Assembly (NCBI GenBank): GCA_013396525.1
Contig: VWYX01000204.1
Coordinates: 512,467 to 576,466 of the forward strand
DNA: 64,000 bases
Source of the DNA: Chaetorhynchus papuensis
Taxonomy: Eukaryota; Chordata; Aves; Passeriformes; Rhipiduridae
Reading direction: 5' to 3'
In this document: piece by piece, positions 1 to 10,950 of the stretch
How the letters are laid out: each line of letters begins with the position of its first letter
Numbering within the stretch: position 1 is the first letter of the stretch
Position numbers and translations under genes: made by a program
Notes under the pieces: model-generated
Seen by the model: the letters and a program-made list of their open reading frames with translations, nothing else
Database searches by the model: none
What the model was told of the DNA's origin: nothing

Positions 1-51
1 CATTCATAAACAACTATACATATTCAAAACTCTTTCCAGTAAATATTTAGG

Positions 52-440
52 ATGGAATCTTGCTTCGGGTGGTTCCCAGAATCAGCAGATCGTTGCTTTT
101 TGGCGATGCATATTCAAACCCCCGTCTCGCCCCCAGCAGATGTCTCGCCTCCAGCAGATCGTTGTGGCAACGCGTATTATCGTATCTGTTGGTATGCCGG
201 TAGCAGGGGTCCAGGCAAATACTCCATAGCTATTTCTAAGCTTTTTTTCTTTTTGGTTAAAATAAAAAAGTATTAAGAAAACCACATCTTCACAACAAAG
301 CTACCTTATATAGCATATTTTACATATAGCATCTATTTGTGACAAAGCTACTGTTCACAAAAGCTACTTTAACATCACTCATTTTAACATTCGCAGAAAG
401 CCAACATTACAGCATCTATTTATCACACCCCTTAGCAAAC
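52..440. repeat. LTR-like CpG-containing repeat patch
   Basis: The patch stands out from its AT-rich surroundings by its CpG content (several TCG and CGCG sites). It contains two adjacent 18-bp units at 124-141 and 142-159 that differ at one base, and a 13-bp direct repeat (CAGCAGATCGTTG) at 83-95 and 152-164. An AATAAA hexamer lies at 261-266. The following 150 bases repeat short words such as ACAAAGCTAC (295-304 and 342-351) and AGCATCTATTT. Tandem enhancer-like units close to a poly(A) hexamer are typical of a retroviral LTR U3-R region, but I see no clean TG...CA ends and could not name a family. The element may run off the left edge. A minisatellite-like sequence is the alternative. Confidence 0.3.
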
Positions 441-954
441 CACGAGCACCTGCTCAGCAGTCGGTAGAAACTTTCAGCCTTCTCAGCAATGTCCTGCATG
501 CTGAGACACGTACTCCAAACCCAAAAACTAACCTGAGAGAACCATAACTGACTGTATCCAAGCTCTCACAATCAAACTGTACCTGAGAAAGTATGATGGC
601 AACCAGCAAAGTGCTCAAAGAAGTTAGCAAATGTTTATGGTTCCGTGTTGCTTTGATCAAGCACTAGATTTCAGCTCATGGAATGAATACAAAAAGGCAG
701 TGAAGAGGTGCAGCCTCACAAAGAAGAGCATCCAAGGCTAAGGCACAGTACACTCTGGCCCACTACTGAACAAGGAGAGCGGAGAATTTGGAAGAGCCCT
801 CAGTATGCTGCTGAGGGCCTTTACAGCTGTTGGAAGTGGGAATAGAAACTCTGCAGCTTTGAGGGACTAACATCCCAGTTACCACTTCATGAACCATACC
901 CTCTCTCCAATGGCCTAGAAAACTATGAATTCTCACTCTAGATAACACTATTAC

Positions 955-1047
955 CTGTACTTGTCCCTGACTCTCAGCAGCAGTGCCTATTCCCTCTCTT
1001 TCTTCTCTGAACACCATCACATAAAGTTCAGAGAAAGGGACCTTGGC
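955..1047 (-). CDS. Candidate internal coding exon (third of a possible chain)
   Basis: On the minus strand a pyrimidine-rich tract (TTCTTCTGCTTGAAG) ends in AG just before 1047. Ninety-three bases later there is a good donor, ACAG|GTAATA, with the exon ending at 955. The exon is open for 31 codons, starts and ends in phase 0, and reads AKVPFSELYVMVF and then REEREGIGTAAES. The preceding candidate exon (2184-2251) also ends in phase 0, so the two join cleanly. I do not recognise the protein. An open frame of this length is not rare by chance, so the support is splice sites plus phase only. Any further exons would lie outside the left edge. Confidence 0.25.
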
Positions 1048-1079
1048 CTTCAAGCAGAAGAACATGCCTTTTGCATGTA

Positions 1080-2183
1080 GCCCTCTGACACGAGACAGCC
1101 CAATGGCAACGGATTAGAGATCTATCCCTTTCTTTCTGCCAGCCTTCCCTGCTTATTGCCATTCCTCTTCCAGGCCTCCTCAACAATTTGGCAGACTGCT
1201 GGAGAACTTCTCATCCATGCAACTTGCGCATGGAATTTCCAGCGACACCATGTTGTTGGTAGGGTGGGTTTTTGAGCTGTTGCCCTTTGTGGGGTGCCCC
1301 AGCATGGAAGAGACATTCTTGTCTTCTCTAAGGGCAGGATGCCTGTCTTCCCTTCATGGAGAGCCTTTGCAGATGTTACTTAGGGCTTTTGGAAGCCTAT
1401 TCTTTACTGCAGTGCTAAAAAACACAGACCATACAGTCTCAACTTAACTCAGCAAGACTTCTAAACCCAGGTAGCCCTCATAGATTTGATTTCACAGCTT
1501 TATGAATTCAAACTTTACCCTTCTAGTCAGAGAACAAAGCCCTTCCACGTACATCAGCTTTGGTATACGTCAGTTTTCTCTAATGCCTGTCCTTTTGCCA
1601 GCACATGAGTGATTAGGTCTCTGCAGATAAGTTGAACTACATCCTGAACTTCCCTTTCCTTAAGAACCAAGACAAAGGCAAACCAGTAGCTTATATTTAG
1701 AGCAACCCATTTCACCAGGAAGATCTGAGTAGCTGTAATGCATCATCCACTAAGCTCCTGCCCAGCTCCAAATCCGCTGCTGCAGATAGCATATCCTATG
1801 CAACACAGGCCAAAATTTCAGCACTGACAAATTCTGCTTGTGCCAAAACCATGCAGCTGGCAAGAAACCACCACTTTCCTCTGCTTCAATTATGAAAAGT
1901 AAAAAAACATAAAAGTCAGAAAGATTCATGGGTACAGCAATGGATATTAAAATCAAAAGTACGCAGAACTTACTTTGAAGTGGACAGAAAAACCAAGGAG
2001 AAGAATCTTTTTTTCTACCATGAATCAGTCCTAGGCAGACTATTTAATATAGGTGGAATTTCCTTATTTCTCCCTCTCTGAGAGAGAAAACTTCCTGCTT
2101 ATCCATGTCACTCCACTCCAAGCAGGCTCTTGGCAAGCAGATGACCTGCAGGACAAACCTTAGTTAAGCTCTTTGTGGCCTAC
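1080..2183. other. Non-coding stretch, possible intron
   Basis: I see no recognisable gene, RNA or repeat here. If the minus-strand exon chain is real, this is the intron between its second and third exons. Short open frames on both strands have no supporting splice sites or family features. Confidence 0.3.
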
Positions 2184-2251
2184 CTCTACAATCAGCTGAA
2201 GGTTGCCCATTTCCTCCAAGGATACTTCAATAAGCACACTGCCCTCAGTGC
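2184..2251 (-). CDS. Candidate internal coding exon (second of a possible chain)
   Basis: On the minus strand the acceptor reads TCTTACTTGCAAGCAG and the donor is AGAG|GTAGGC. The 68-bp exon begins with two bases of a split codon and ends in phase 0. Its reading is TEGSVLIEVSLEEMG followed by NLQLIVE, which looks protein-like. The upstream candidate at 8452-8554 ends with one base of a split codon, so the join gives GGC (Gly) and keeps the frame. The family is unknown. The intron of about 6.2 kb between them is ordinary for a bird gene. Chance agreement of phase is one in three per junction, so this is suggestive only. Confidence 0.27.
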
Positions 2252-2689
2252 CTGCTTGCAAGTAAGACAAACATAAGTAAGATCCCAGCAGACACAAGGG
2301 AGAGGTTTTATGTGAGTCTAACAGCAACAGACCAAACAGAGGCAAGCAAATATAAAAGGAATTTTTCTCAAGAAAGGCAAAGGAGGAAAGGATCTGGTCA
2401 GTTTTTCATCTCCTGGTTTGGATCATGGATGGAATAAATCAGCTGACCATCACTGTAGTTGTTGCACTGGTATCATCCCAACAGCAACCATTTGCTCCCT
2501 TGGAAGACATCTTGCAACTTTATCAAATTCCTTGAAGAAAAACTCTTTGCCACCAGTATACATTAGGAAGAAAATAAGGCTTTTAATACCATTCCTCATG
2601 AAAAATGTTAGCATCAGATATGCCACCTACCCCAGGTTCCTGCCTCTGGATCCCACGAAGAAGGGATCAGTACCTCCTTGTCCACTTCC

Positions 2690-2985
2690 CCTCTTCAAAA
2701 AGCTGCAGAGAGCAACGAGTTACCCCTCTGCCTCCTTTTCTCCAAAACAGAAAAAACAAGTCCTTAGCCACTCCTCAGAAGACATTCCTTCCAGCCTTTC
2801 ACCAGCTTTGTTGCCCTCCTCTGGATACCTTCAATTCCCTTAAAAATCTTTTTAATTTGTGGGGCCCAGAATAATACACAATACAGGCAGAATTTATCTG
2901 AGAATGAAAGTAAGTGGCCCTCCAACACCTAGCACATGCTACAGTGGGCTTGAGATCTCATGTCTCTTGTCACATTCTCTGGTCT
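2690..2985 (-). repeat. Old CR1 LINE fragment
   Basis: The plus strand reads as the complement of a CR1 3' region. The stretch around 2700-2790 resembles the segment in which leading bases about gagagcaacgag are followed by cctctgcctccttttctcc. It is followed by tttgttgccctcctctgga and then a cccagaataatacacaat block, all in the order expected for CR1 on the minus strand. Divergence is high, which indicates an old copy, and the 3' tip is not preserved. An open frame of 141 codons on the plus strand overlaps this repeat and is best explained as chance. Confidence 0.6.
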
Positions 2986-2989
2986 TTGT

Positions 2990-5900
2990 GATTTGGATGC
3001 ACCTGACTGCAAAATGAAAGACCTCGTGTGTTAAATGCTTCAAGGATCACAGACTGAAGAGACCCCAGAGTCAATACCAGCACTATTTGTTGGCATTATG
3101 AACTGCAGTTTTGCATTACAGTTTCTGTCCTTCTCCAGAACTTCATACATTAACACAAGCAGTGGAGCACAGCCTAGCTGATGCATGAGGTCCCAGAGCA
3201 GCACAGAAGCTCAGCAGAGCTAGAAATGTGGGAAACAAGAAAGTGAGTCGGAGAAGGAGAAAACAGAAATCTGTGTTTATTTCACAGTCTGTTCCACTCT
3301 GAACAGGTCTGTATTGCCTCTGACTGAACTCAATCTTGCTAACTTCTGCAGGAAAAATTAAGAACTTAATCCTCACATCACAAGCTGCTAAAGTGAGGCA
3401 AATGCAGCAGTAGAATATACAAAAGGTCACTGCTAAGATGCTAAACACTAGTGTGGTTTTCTTTCAGGCTTACCTGGCGTTCACACACCCTCACATCTTC
3501 CCTAATGTAAGCTCAGCACAGGAGCTGCTCTTTCAGAGCTTAAGTCACACAGTGACTTAAATCCCCTTATCTTCATGAGGGCTTGGATCTCTGCCTGCCT
3601 TCAAGAACAAGGGGACTCCCTCTGGACTGTGTTTTATGGTATACCTAGCTGAATCAAAGTTGCTGGTAAGGGACATGAAGTAGGCAGTGCCCCCCTGCTG
3701 ACCTGCTCCAGATGGCAATCTGGTTCCATTTGTCTTCTGCCTACAGTATTTTAAGGATCATTCTGAACCAAAACAAGTGTCCACTGATTCTTGATGGAAG
3801 AAGTGGATATGAAGCAGCAGTTCCCACTCTAGACTGCTGCCAATAAATCAGAAAATCATGCCTGTAATATCTGTTCTAGTGAATATCTATCTAGAAACTC
3901 AGATGTTCCTTCCTCCTAGTGGGGCTTGCATTGCACAATGAATTCAAGGGGTGCTGGAAGCATGAAGAAGAAATTTAGACAGTACCACTCATATGGGCTG
4001 TTACATGTGAAAGGACTTGTGTAATTTATCCACAGGCTGACATTAAAAAAAGTCAGTATTTAAGGAAGGCATCCCAGCATATTACCATCCAGTTCTTGCC
4101 ATTCCTCCTATTCATGGCAGTAAAAGCAGCACATTAAAAGGGGTCTGTGAAGCACCATATTTAGAGCTACTGTGTGTTCTGTATATCCACAGTTTCACAA
4201 TATTCTGGTAGGCAGAATGTTGCTTTCTGCACTAGGAAATCTCTCCCTCTTTAAACACATCATGATCCAACATTCCAGTAAATTCTCCTCACTTTCCATA
4301 GGTATCCTCTTTGCATTTTCGTAAGAAGATGTCTCAGACCCTTGGCCCTCAAATCACCCAGCAACAGAATGACACCCAGAAGTGCTTCATGAAGTTCATT
4401 GTCTTCTATTTCCATCCAGTTTCCCTGTTTGCCCAAGCCAGCAGTGACAGAGGAAGTGATACAGTGTAGTACAACATGGGAGTCAGGTGCTCCTGCACAA
4501 TTTGCTTTCACACAAATTTAGGAAGAAATAAGCAATGCACTGTAAAAAGCACTGTAGCTAAATTCCTTCAGGACCCACTTTGGATCCTCCAGTTCCTGCT
4601 CTTTCCTGGGAAATCATACACATTGGTCATGATGACAGTAGCCTAGCTCTCACCTGATTTGGCAAAGAGCACTTCTAATGTAAAATATAGTCATGAAATG
4701 ACTCTGATTGTCTTCATTTAATGAACTTGTCACAGAAACAGCAAAATGACCAATCACTCTGGCTATACAACTCTGTCAGTGTCTGGTGATGTAGCAAGGT
4801 CAGAGGTACAAAATATCCCCTTACTGTTACTCCTGTGGAAGAAGGAGGAGCAATTTTAAACCTTCAGGTTTCCTCTTGCTGCTTTCTTCTTGTTGTCTTA
4901 CACAGCTAATCAGCATCATGACTTCTCCATGGCTTCTCTCACTGTCAGACAATAAATAGTTTGACTTCCATAGAGGGTGTTGAAAGGTCTGAGAAGCACA
5001 AGATGAAAAAGAAAAAGCCACAGAAGCAAATTGGCCAGATAACCTACTACTTTGTACTGTTTCTTCTGGACTGCAGTCCCCACTGCTAATGAAAGGGTCA
5101 AGGATTTTTCCATGAAGAAGCCACGGATTTAAAAAGACACATTTCAAGCTGGTCAACCTCCAGGCAGAAACTCTGCTGCCAACACAGCAGCAAAATCCAA
5201 GTGCTGGCAGGACGGCAGAGGATGACCTTGCACTGCACAGAAGCAGCAGGCGCCTGCAGACCCTCTTTAACAACAAGCCAGGGAAAGGACGCATTCTACT
5301 CCAGCAATACAGTAACCTGCCAAACTGATTTCACAAAACCTAAATACCCTAGTCACACAGATTTCCAAACAAAGCAACTTGACACCACATAACTGCCTTT
5401 CCTTGCTTGCTAACTTAGCTCACCTTTTAAAACACCTCGTTACCTTCTTCCCCTATGGGCAAAACTCCAAGGAAAAGCAAATCTGATCATTCTATACCAT
5501 TAGAGACAAGGGAGGTATCTTCAAAGCTTGCTTAAAGGCAATGGCAAGACGCCCACAGGAGCGTTCTGCTAAACTTAGTGTTACTGCTAATTAGCAGAGA
5601 GGGAGACCTCCTCTTCCTCAATAAGCTGAGTGAGGAGGCAGGAGAACAATGACATTTTTCTTTCAGTACCTTATCTGATCACTTCCTATGACAAAACCTG
5701 GTCCCAAACTCCTCATGTGCTTCAGAGACCTACATAGTAGGGACCAATAGACCTGTCCAGTAGGGAAAGGTCAAAAGCACCTGCCTGCAAACAGATTTCA
5801 AACCCAGGCTCTTAGCTATCATAAGCCCTGCCCTAAGCCTCATTTTGGGGCTGTACACTGGGAAGAGAAAATGACATACCCTTTATGAAAATGGCATACC

Positions 5901-6340
5901 CATTATCCTCTGTCAAGGACACCCAGCTGGCCCTCAGCCTTAGTGAATTGTCACCAGCTGAGATAGTTGAAGGGTTAAGCTACCTTAGCTGTAGGTGGTC
6001 TGCAAGCAGAATCTATAGCAGGTCTGACTCTGTGTAGATTAGAGGGGACGTTACCGACAAAACTGCAGTATTTTTTTCTTCCTTCCACGAGTGCCATAAG
6101 AGATTTTCAGAATGGGATAAGAACTTTTGCTCCATTCAAAAAATCCTATCAAACAGCCAAATGAATTCAGAGGTGTTCTGGGAAAAGCCATATTAAACTA
6201 AAATCAAAGAGCCATGAAAACCATACAAAGGCCTCCCAGAAAGAGATGATAATAAAAATGATCACTAGCAGATCAGACAATGTATCCTAGCCAAAACAAG
6301 CCTATCAGTCAGTAGAGGTTTGGTGCTTTGCTCAGTCTGA
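2990..6340. other. Unassigned non-coding DNA
   Basis: No gene, RNA or mobile element is supported. A 155-codon minus-strand open frame at 4827-5294 is leucine-, serine- and cysteine-rich, without domain features. Possible minus-strand splice signals occur near 3472 (CCAG|GTAAGC) and 5420-5470 (acceptor TTTGCTTTTCCTTGGAG, donors AAG|GTAACG and AAAAG|GTGAGC), but the implied exons are very short and I do not annotate them. Confidence 0.4.
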
Positions 6341-6354
6341 CCATCCTTGTGGAC

Positions 6355-6410
6355 ACAAGGATGTTGGAAGGGATCCAGAAAGATCATTGAGTCCAGCTCG
6401 TAAGTAAATC
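6355..6410 (-). repeat. Short CR1 3'-end remnant
   Basis: The words ttggaagggatccagaaa and gatcattgagtccagctc match the last part of CR1 (complement of the 3' end), where the canonical form has a ttggaaggga...gatcatctagtccaactc order. Only about 55 bp are recognisable, so the boundaries are uncertain. Confidence 0.5.
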
Positions 6411-7257
6411 TCCCTTTGGATATCAGAACTGGCAGACAGAAAGGGTTCTGGCTCCAAAACTAAGGAAGCAAAGTATAACCTTTAGTCCTTGGCTTGCTGT
6501 GCCAGTGTGGCCAGCTAGGATGATTTGCATCAGCTTGGACTTTAACTCCAAGGAGAAACCAGTGTCCAAAACCACCTTTTTTTTTCCATATTATATTTGC
6601 ACTGGGACATCTTGTTTTATCTTGCTGAAACTATTTGTAATTTAAAAATAGGACTCTGCTTAATGAATTAGCATTTCCTGGATTCTACCACTCTGCAGAG
6701 ACCTCTCCTTTATTGAGTAAGTGGGTAAGTTCCAGACACATTAAGTCATCTGGCAGAAGAGCTGGTGCCCTGGGCAGCGTCTTAACAGACATCAGCAGCT
6801 CAGACTTCACAAAAAGATGCTTTTTGAATTTACCTTTTCAGGAAGTCCTGTTATCATACAAATCCTGACCCTGGCCTGCAGCATCATCTTAGAATGAAGG
6901 TCTGCCCAGGGTGAATGTTTAAAGCACAGGCAGACAGTGCTTCCAACTCACGCTAAGTCACCAGGCTGCAGAAAAAATCAGACACCGTAGACGTTATTCC
7001 TTTGCTGCAGCCCTCCTCCCCCTGCCTTTAACTGCAGTCTCTAAGCAGTTATTTCCCTTTACTGGAATCATGGTTCTCCAGCTGTAGACTGTATCTCCAG
7101 TTTGCAGGTACATTAGTTCATTTCTGAAAATGAACAAAGCAACCTTATTCACACTACAGCAAACAGTGTAAAGCCTGCACATCTTAACACTAATTCTCCT
7201 TCAAAACAGGCACTGAAGAGTGAAATGAAACAGCACTGCTACCACACAAACCATTAC

Positions 7258-7476
7258 CTTCTCACACAGATGTCTTCATACCATGCTATTTCATGCAACC
7301 AAATTACCAAAAACCAAATCCCTTTCTCCTCCAGTTTGACCTCCCGATTCAAAATACCCCAACTAAAACTTGGGTTGCTTGCTCTCTTCTTAACTGTGAC
7401 TATTTTGCTCCTCTGGTGAAAAACACCCACCACTCTCAGAGATGAAAATATTGTTTCCATGCCATGGAAGAGAGTC
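7258..7476 (-). CDS. Weak candidate coding exon
   Basis: Minus-strand acceptor ATTTACTGCAG and donor AGAAG|GTAATG bound 219 bp that stay open in one frame (one base of a split codon, 72 codons, then two bases). The reading includes GILNREVKLEEKGIWFLV and IWLHEIAWYEDICV, rich in Trp and hydrophobics. Its phase does not fit the 8452-8554/2184-2251 chain but would fit the candidate at 12391-12476. No family is recognised. It may be a chance open frame. Confidence 0.15.
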
Positions 7477-7559
7477 CTGCAGTAAATGTTGAAGTTGTAT
7501 ATGACATCAAAATCATCACACATTAAACATTTACACAGCCCCATGATTCTACAGTTTCT

Positions 7560-8440
7560 TCAAATAAAAAAGAATGAAAAATGCACACATGAGATAGAGT
7601 ACAAAAGAGAATGATTAATTTCCTCTGAGGCAAATATTTCAGTTCCCAACAGCATCCAGCATTGCCTCAGGGATGCTTAGACCAAATGTCCAGGTCAAGC
7701 AGCCGAGAAAATAATTGTGGCAGAAAAAAGGAACCTCATTCCCAAATATTTGTGCAGTATTTTCAATTTCTCCTACACACATCCCTACTCTATTTCCCAT
7801 CATTAGGTTAAAACAACTCCTCACACATGGAAGCTAATATACAGAAACATATAGAAGGCTGGCCTCAAATCCAGGTAAGGTGTGTAGGAATACTTCATTA
7901 TAATTTCCCTCTTTTTTGTGGCGGTGTTTTTACTAAAAAATAACTCTCAAAACACCAGGGACAAAAATTTCTGCACGGGCCATTTCTGGTCAGGATTTGG
8001 CCAATCTTTGGGGCAAAGATGAAAGAGGGCTTACGCAGAGAAAAAATGCTACTCTTTCTTTGGGTTTACTCTGCCTAAACCAGTCTGCATCCTTTATAAT
8101 ACCTGACTCAGTGGCATGGCACGAAGCAAATCAAGACCTGCACAATTCACAGCAGGATATGCATCCAGATAGTAGGGTGCCAATTAGGCACGACCCGGGG
8201 TCAGCACACCTTGTGTGGGAGGGCTCTTCTCTGACATGGGGCTTTGGTCTCTGCTTGTTGCTGCCCTCTCCTGCTCAGACTCTTCAAACACTCCACTCTG
8301 GGATCATGAACCAGTGACAGGCATGCTCTTCCCAGTCCTCAAAGAGCTATTTCAGCCGCAGACCCTACCACAGTAGACCATCCCCTCTCACCAGGTGCAA
8401 AGGGGAGGGGTAGGAGGGATTCAAGCCCCCTCGTGTGCCA
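7560..8440. other. Unassigned non-coding DNA
   Basis: Nothing supported. A 106-codon plus-strand open frame at 7997-8317 has no recognisable features. The stretch would be intronic if the minus-strand exon chain is real. Confidence 0.35.
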
Positions 8441-8451
8441 ACCACACTTAC

Positions 8452-8554
8452 CTCCTAGAGCTTGTTTCATAACAAAATCCATGATTTGCTGTCTGGGGTC
8501 CTGCCCACCTTCACACCTCACATGCACAGAGACCAGGAATCCTTGGAAGGCAGC
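8452..8554 (-). CDS. Candidate internal coding exon (first of a possible chain)
   Basis: This has the best splice context of the exon candidates. On the minus strand, a T-rich tract (CCTCTTTTGATTGTG, then CCTCTTTGCAG) ends at 8555, and the donor is AGGAG|GTAAGTG with the exon ending at 8452. The 103-bp exon starts in phase 0, is open for 34 codons and ends with one extra base. It reads AAFQGFLVSVHVRCEGG, then QDPRQQIMDFVMKQALG. It lies about 330 bp downstream, on the minus strand, of the CpG island, which would suit an early exon of a gene started in the island. I do not recognise the protein. A non-coding transcript with the same splice sites is an alternative. Confidence 0.33.
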
Positions 8555-8879
8555 CTGCAAAGAGGCACAATCAAAAGAGGAATAGTGTCTCTAGGAGAAG
8601 AAAAGGCTAATTAATGCCTGGTCTTCCTCAGCTCTCTTCCCTCAGCCTTCCTCCCTTTGTCCAAGTGTAGACAAGTTTCCAACCCTCCATCCCTTCAGAC
8701 CCTGCTTTGCACGACAAGGCACCTGGGGAGCAGAGTTGCATGCTGGCCAGCGGGTGGGAGGAGTCAGGGGTACACGGTGGTTCCCCAGACTGGGCAAGTG
8801 CCCGGGAGCAAGTGCGGAGGAGCAATGCCGTGCCCCTTCCCGGCTTCTCTCCTGCACACGGGCAGGAAGGGGTTAAACC

Positions 8880-10690
8880 TTTGAACTTTCTCGTTTCCCC
8901 GCCTGCTTCTCGCCCTCTCGGTTTTCAGAGGGTTTGCTCCGAGGTGGCAGCTCCGCCCGGGACCGCCGAGGGGGCATTTGAAGGTGAAGCGCCCTGCAAG
9001 TGCCCGGGAGAACAAGCGGGGGATGCTGGGCGATCAGGATGCGGATGCAGTCCGGGTGGCGGGATGGAAAGCCCCCCACCAGAACCCCTCGGAAAGCCCC
9101 CAGCGCAATGCCAGCGAGGGCTGCACCTCCTCGGGGTGAGCCGGGACGGCTCAAGGTTGAGACCGGCCGGCCCCAGGTGCAGCACAGCAGCCTCGCAGCT
9201 CCGGCTGCTGCCTCCCGCCCGGCTCCGGCACCGGGTCACGCCGTGCCAGCACCTGGAGGGACGAGGGCACCCCGTCTCTGTGTGCCCGCACCCCGCCTCT
9301 CCTCTCTGCCCTTCCCGGCTCGGCTCGGCACAGCCCGCCCGCCCCGGCGCCGATACCTCGCTCGGCGACAGGCGCTGTGCTGAGACGGGCCGGGCCGGGG
9401 CAGGTGGCTGCGGCAGGTGGCGGCTGCTGCGGCTGCTCTCCTCTCCCGCGGGCTCCGGCCGGCGCCCGTGTGCCCGAGGGTTGCCGGGGAAGTTGCGGGT
9501 GCGGAGTGGGGGAGAAGGAATGAGTCCAGAGCTTCTCCCTACTTTTCCCCCGCGCCCCTCTTTTTATCACAGCATTTCCGGACCATCCCACCGACACGGT
9601 CCCTCCTTCCTCCTCCCCTCGTTGCGGGAGCTGGACTCTCTCCCTCCCCCTGCCTCCGGCTCCCCCGCCCCTTCACTGCGCCGCCCTCGCCCCTCGGTGC
9701 TCGCCGCCGAGCAGGCCCCCAGCGCTTCCCAAACCCCTCGGAGGGGTGCGTGTATCTGCATGCGGGTCCCCCACCCCATCCCCGCTGTCTCCAGCAGCCA
9801 GGTGTCCTTGTGCTTTGCCGTGGGGGGAAGGAGGGGTGATTGTCAGCCCGTTGTTGCATTTTGCAATTGCTTCCTTGCCTCTCCCCGGGAGTCAGTGTGT
9901 GTGCCAGGGGAAATCTCTGCAAACACGGCTTCCTGCAAAAGGGGGAGGGTGTGAGAGAGCGCTCTGCGTCCTCTGTTCTGAGTCCTTCCAGGAGATCCCC
10001 TCTCATTCACTAGGTCCTGGAACGAGTTGGAGAGGCAAGGAAGAAGACAGGGAGGGAGCAGACCCTTCTCCTCCCTCATGCTTCGCCTCGGATTAACTGT
10101 GGCCGGCGAAGAATCGCCGGCTGCTCGTCTCTGTGCTCTCGCTATCCAGGTGGGGGGGCGAGGGCGGGGGGGCGGGATGGGGGAAAAGGGGAAAGTCGTC
10201 TCCCTGCGGCTGTCGCTGAAGGACGCGAGTGCAGCGATCCGTCGTCCAGCCCGGGCTCGGGACGGCATCTGAAGGTGAGGAGGAAGGAGCTGTGCGAGCG
10301 CTACGTGGCAAAGCAGAACAGTACCCCCTCCACAGCCCCGGCGCCCACCTTTAGGGACGCCGACAGCCGGCTTGGAGCTGGGTGGGGAGGAGACGAGTTC
10401 TGCTGCTGATCCGCCCTTTTGTCGCCAACAGGAGAGGTGGGACAGCAACCCCCAAAGTAATCTATATGGGTCTAAAAGGAGGGAGGGGGCTAGGACGGAA
10501 TGCTGCCGGCAACAGTGGGAGCCCGGGGATAGGGAGCAGCGGCGCCTCCTGGGGAGACGCTGGCACGGCCCGTGGGCGACCTCGTCTGAAGGTCAGGAAG
10601 GACGCCGGGGCTGCACCTGGCACCGCGCGGAACGGCACGCAGATCCAGCAGGCATGACAGGCAAGTCAGCCCCTCCCGGGGCAGCGATGC
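8880..10690. promoter_or_regulatory. CpG island, probable promoter and first-exon region
   Basis: For about 1.8 kb the sequence becomes very GC-rich with dense CpG, in sharp contrast to the rest of the window. It contains Sp1-type GC boxes (for example GGGGGGCGGGATGGGG around 10170) and many CCGCCC/GGGCGG words, and no obvious TATA box. Such islands usually mark vertebrate promoters. Direction is unresolved. Possible plus-strand donors are CTGAAG|GTGAGG (exon end 10274) and CCAG|GTGGGG near 10149, with an acceptor CGCCAACAG ending at about 10431. Possible minus-strand donors are CCTAAAG|GTGGGC near 10349 and CTCCAG|GTGCTGG (exon end 9253, phase 0, which would join 8452-8554). Long open frames here, up to 415 codons on the plus strand, are expected from GC-richness and show no domain. 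Confidence 0.75.
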
Positions 10691-10864
10691 CGGCCATCGG
10701 GGCTCCGCAGTCTGCAAAGCTTTCAGATGCCAGCTGCAGATGCGGGAGTGCATGTTTCTACACTCAGGACAGTGCCTACCACCTGGGTCTGCCTCTGTGC
10801 CCCATGCCTGTCAGTGTTGCAAAGGCATTTGGATAATGTCCTTTATAACAAGTTATAATTTTCA

Positions 10865-10950
10865 ATCATCCTGAAGTGATCAGACAATTGGATTAGATTG
10901 TCTTTTTAGGTCCCTTCTACTGAACTGTTCTGTTCTGTTCTATTCCATAG
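10865..10950 (+). repeat. CR1 3'-end fragment
   Basis: The order of ggattagattgtctttttagg, a tcccttctactgaac block and a run of TTCTG/TTCTAT units resembles the extreme 3' end of a plus-strand CR1 with its short terminal repeats. Only about 85 bp are present, next to the edge of the CpG island. Confidence 0.5.

Noticed and set aside
3143..3448. 101-codon minus-strand open frame with a leucine- and cysteine-rich translation
   Set aside because: No domain, no matching splice sites and no initiation context; chance frames of this length are expected in a window of this size.
8707..9954. 415-codon plus-strand open frame in the CpG island
   Set aside because: High GC content makes stop codons rare in all frames here; the translation is Pro/Arg/Ser-rich without domains, and the other frames are also long.
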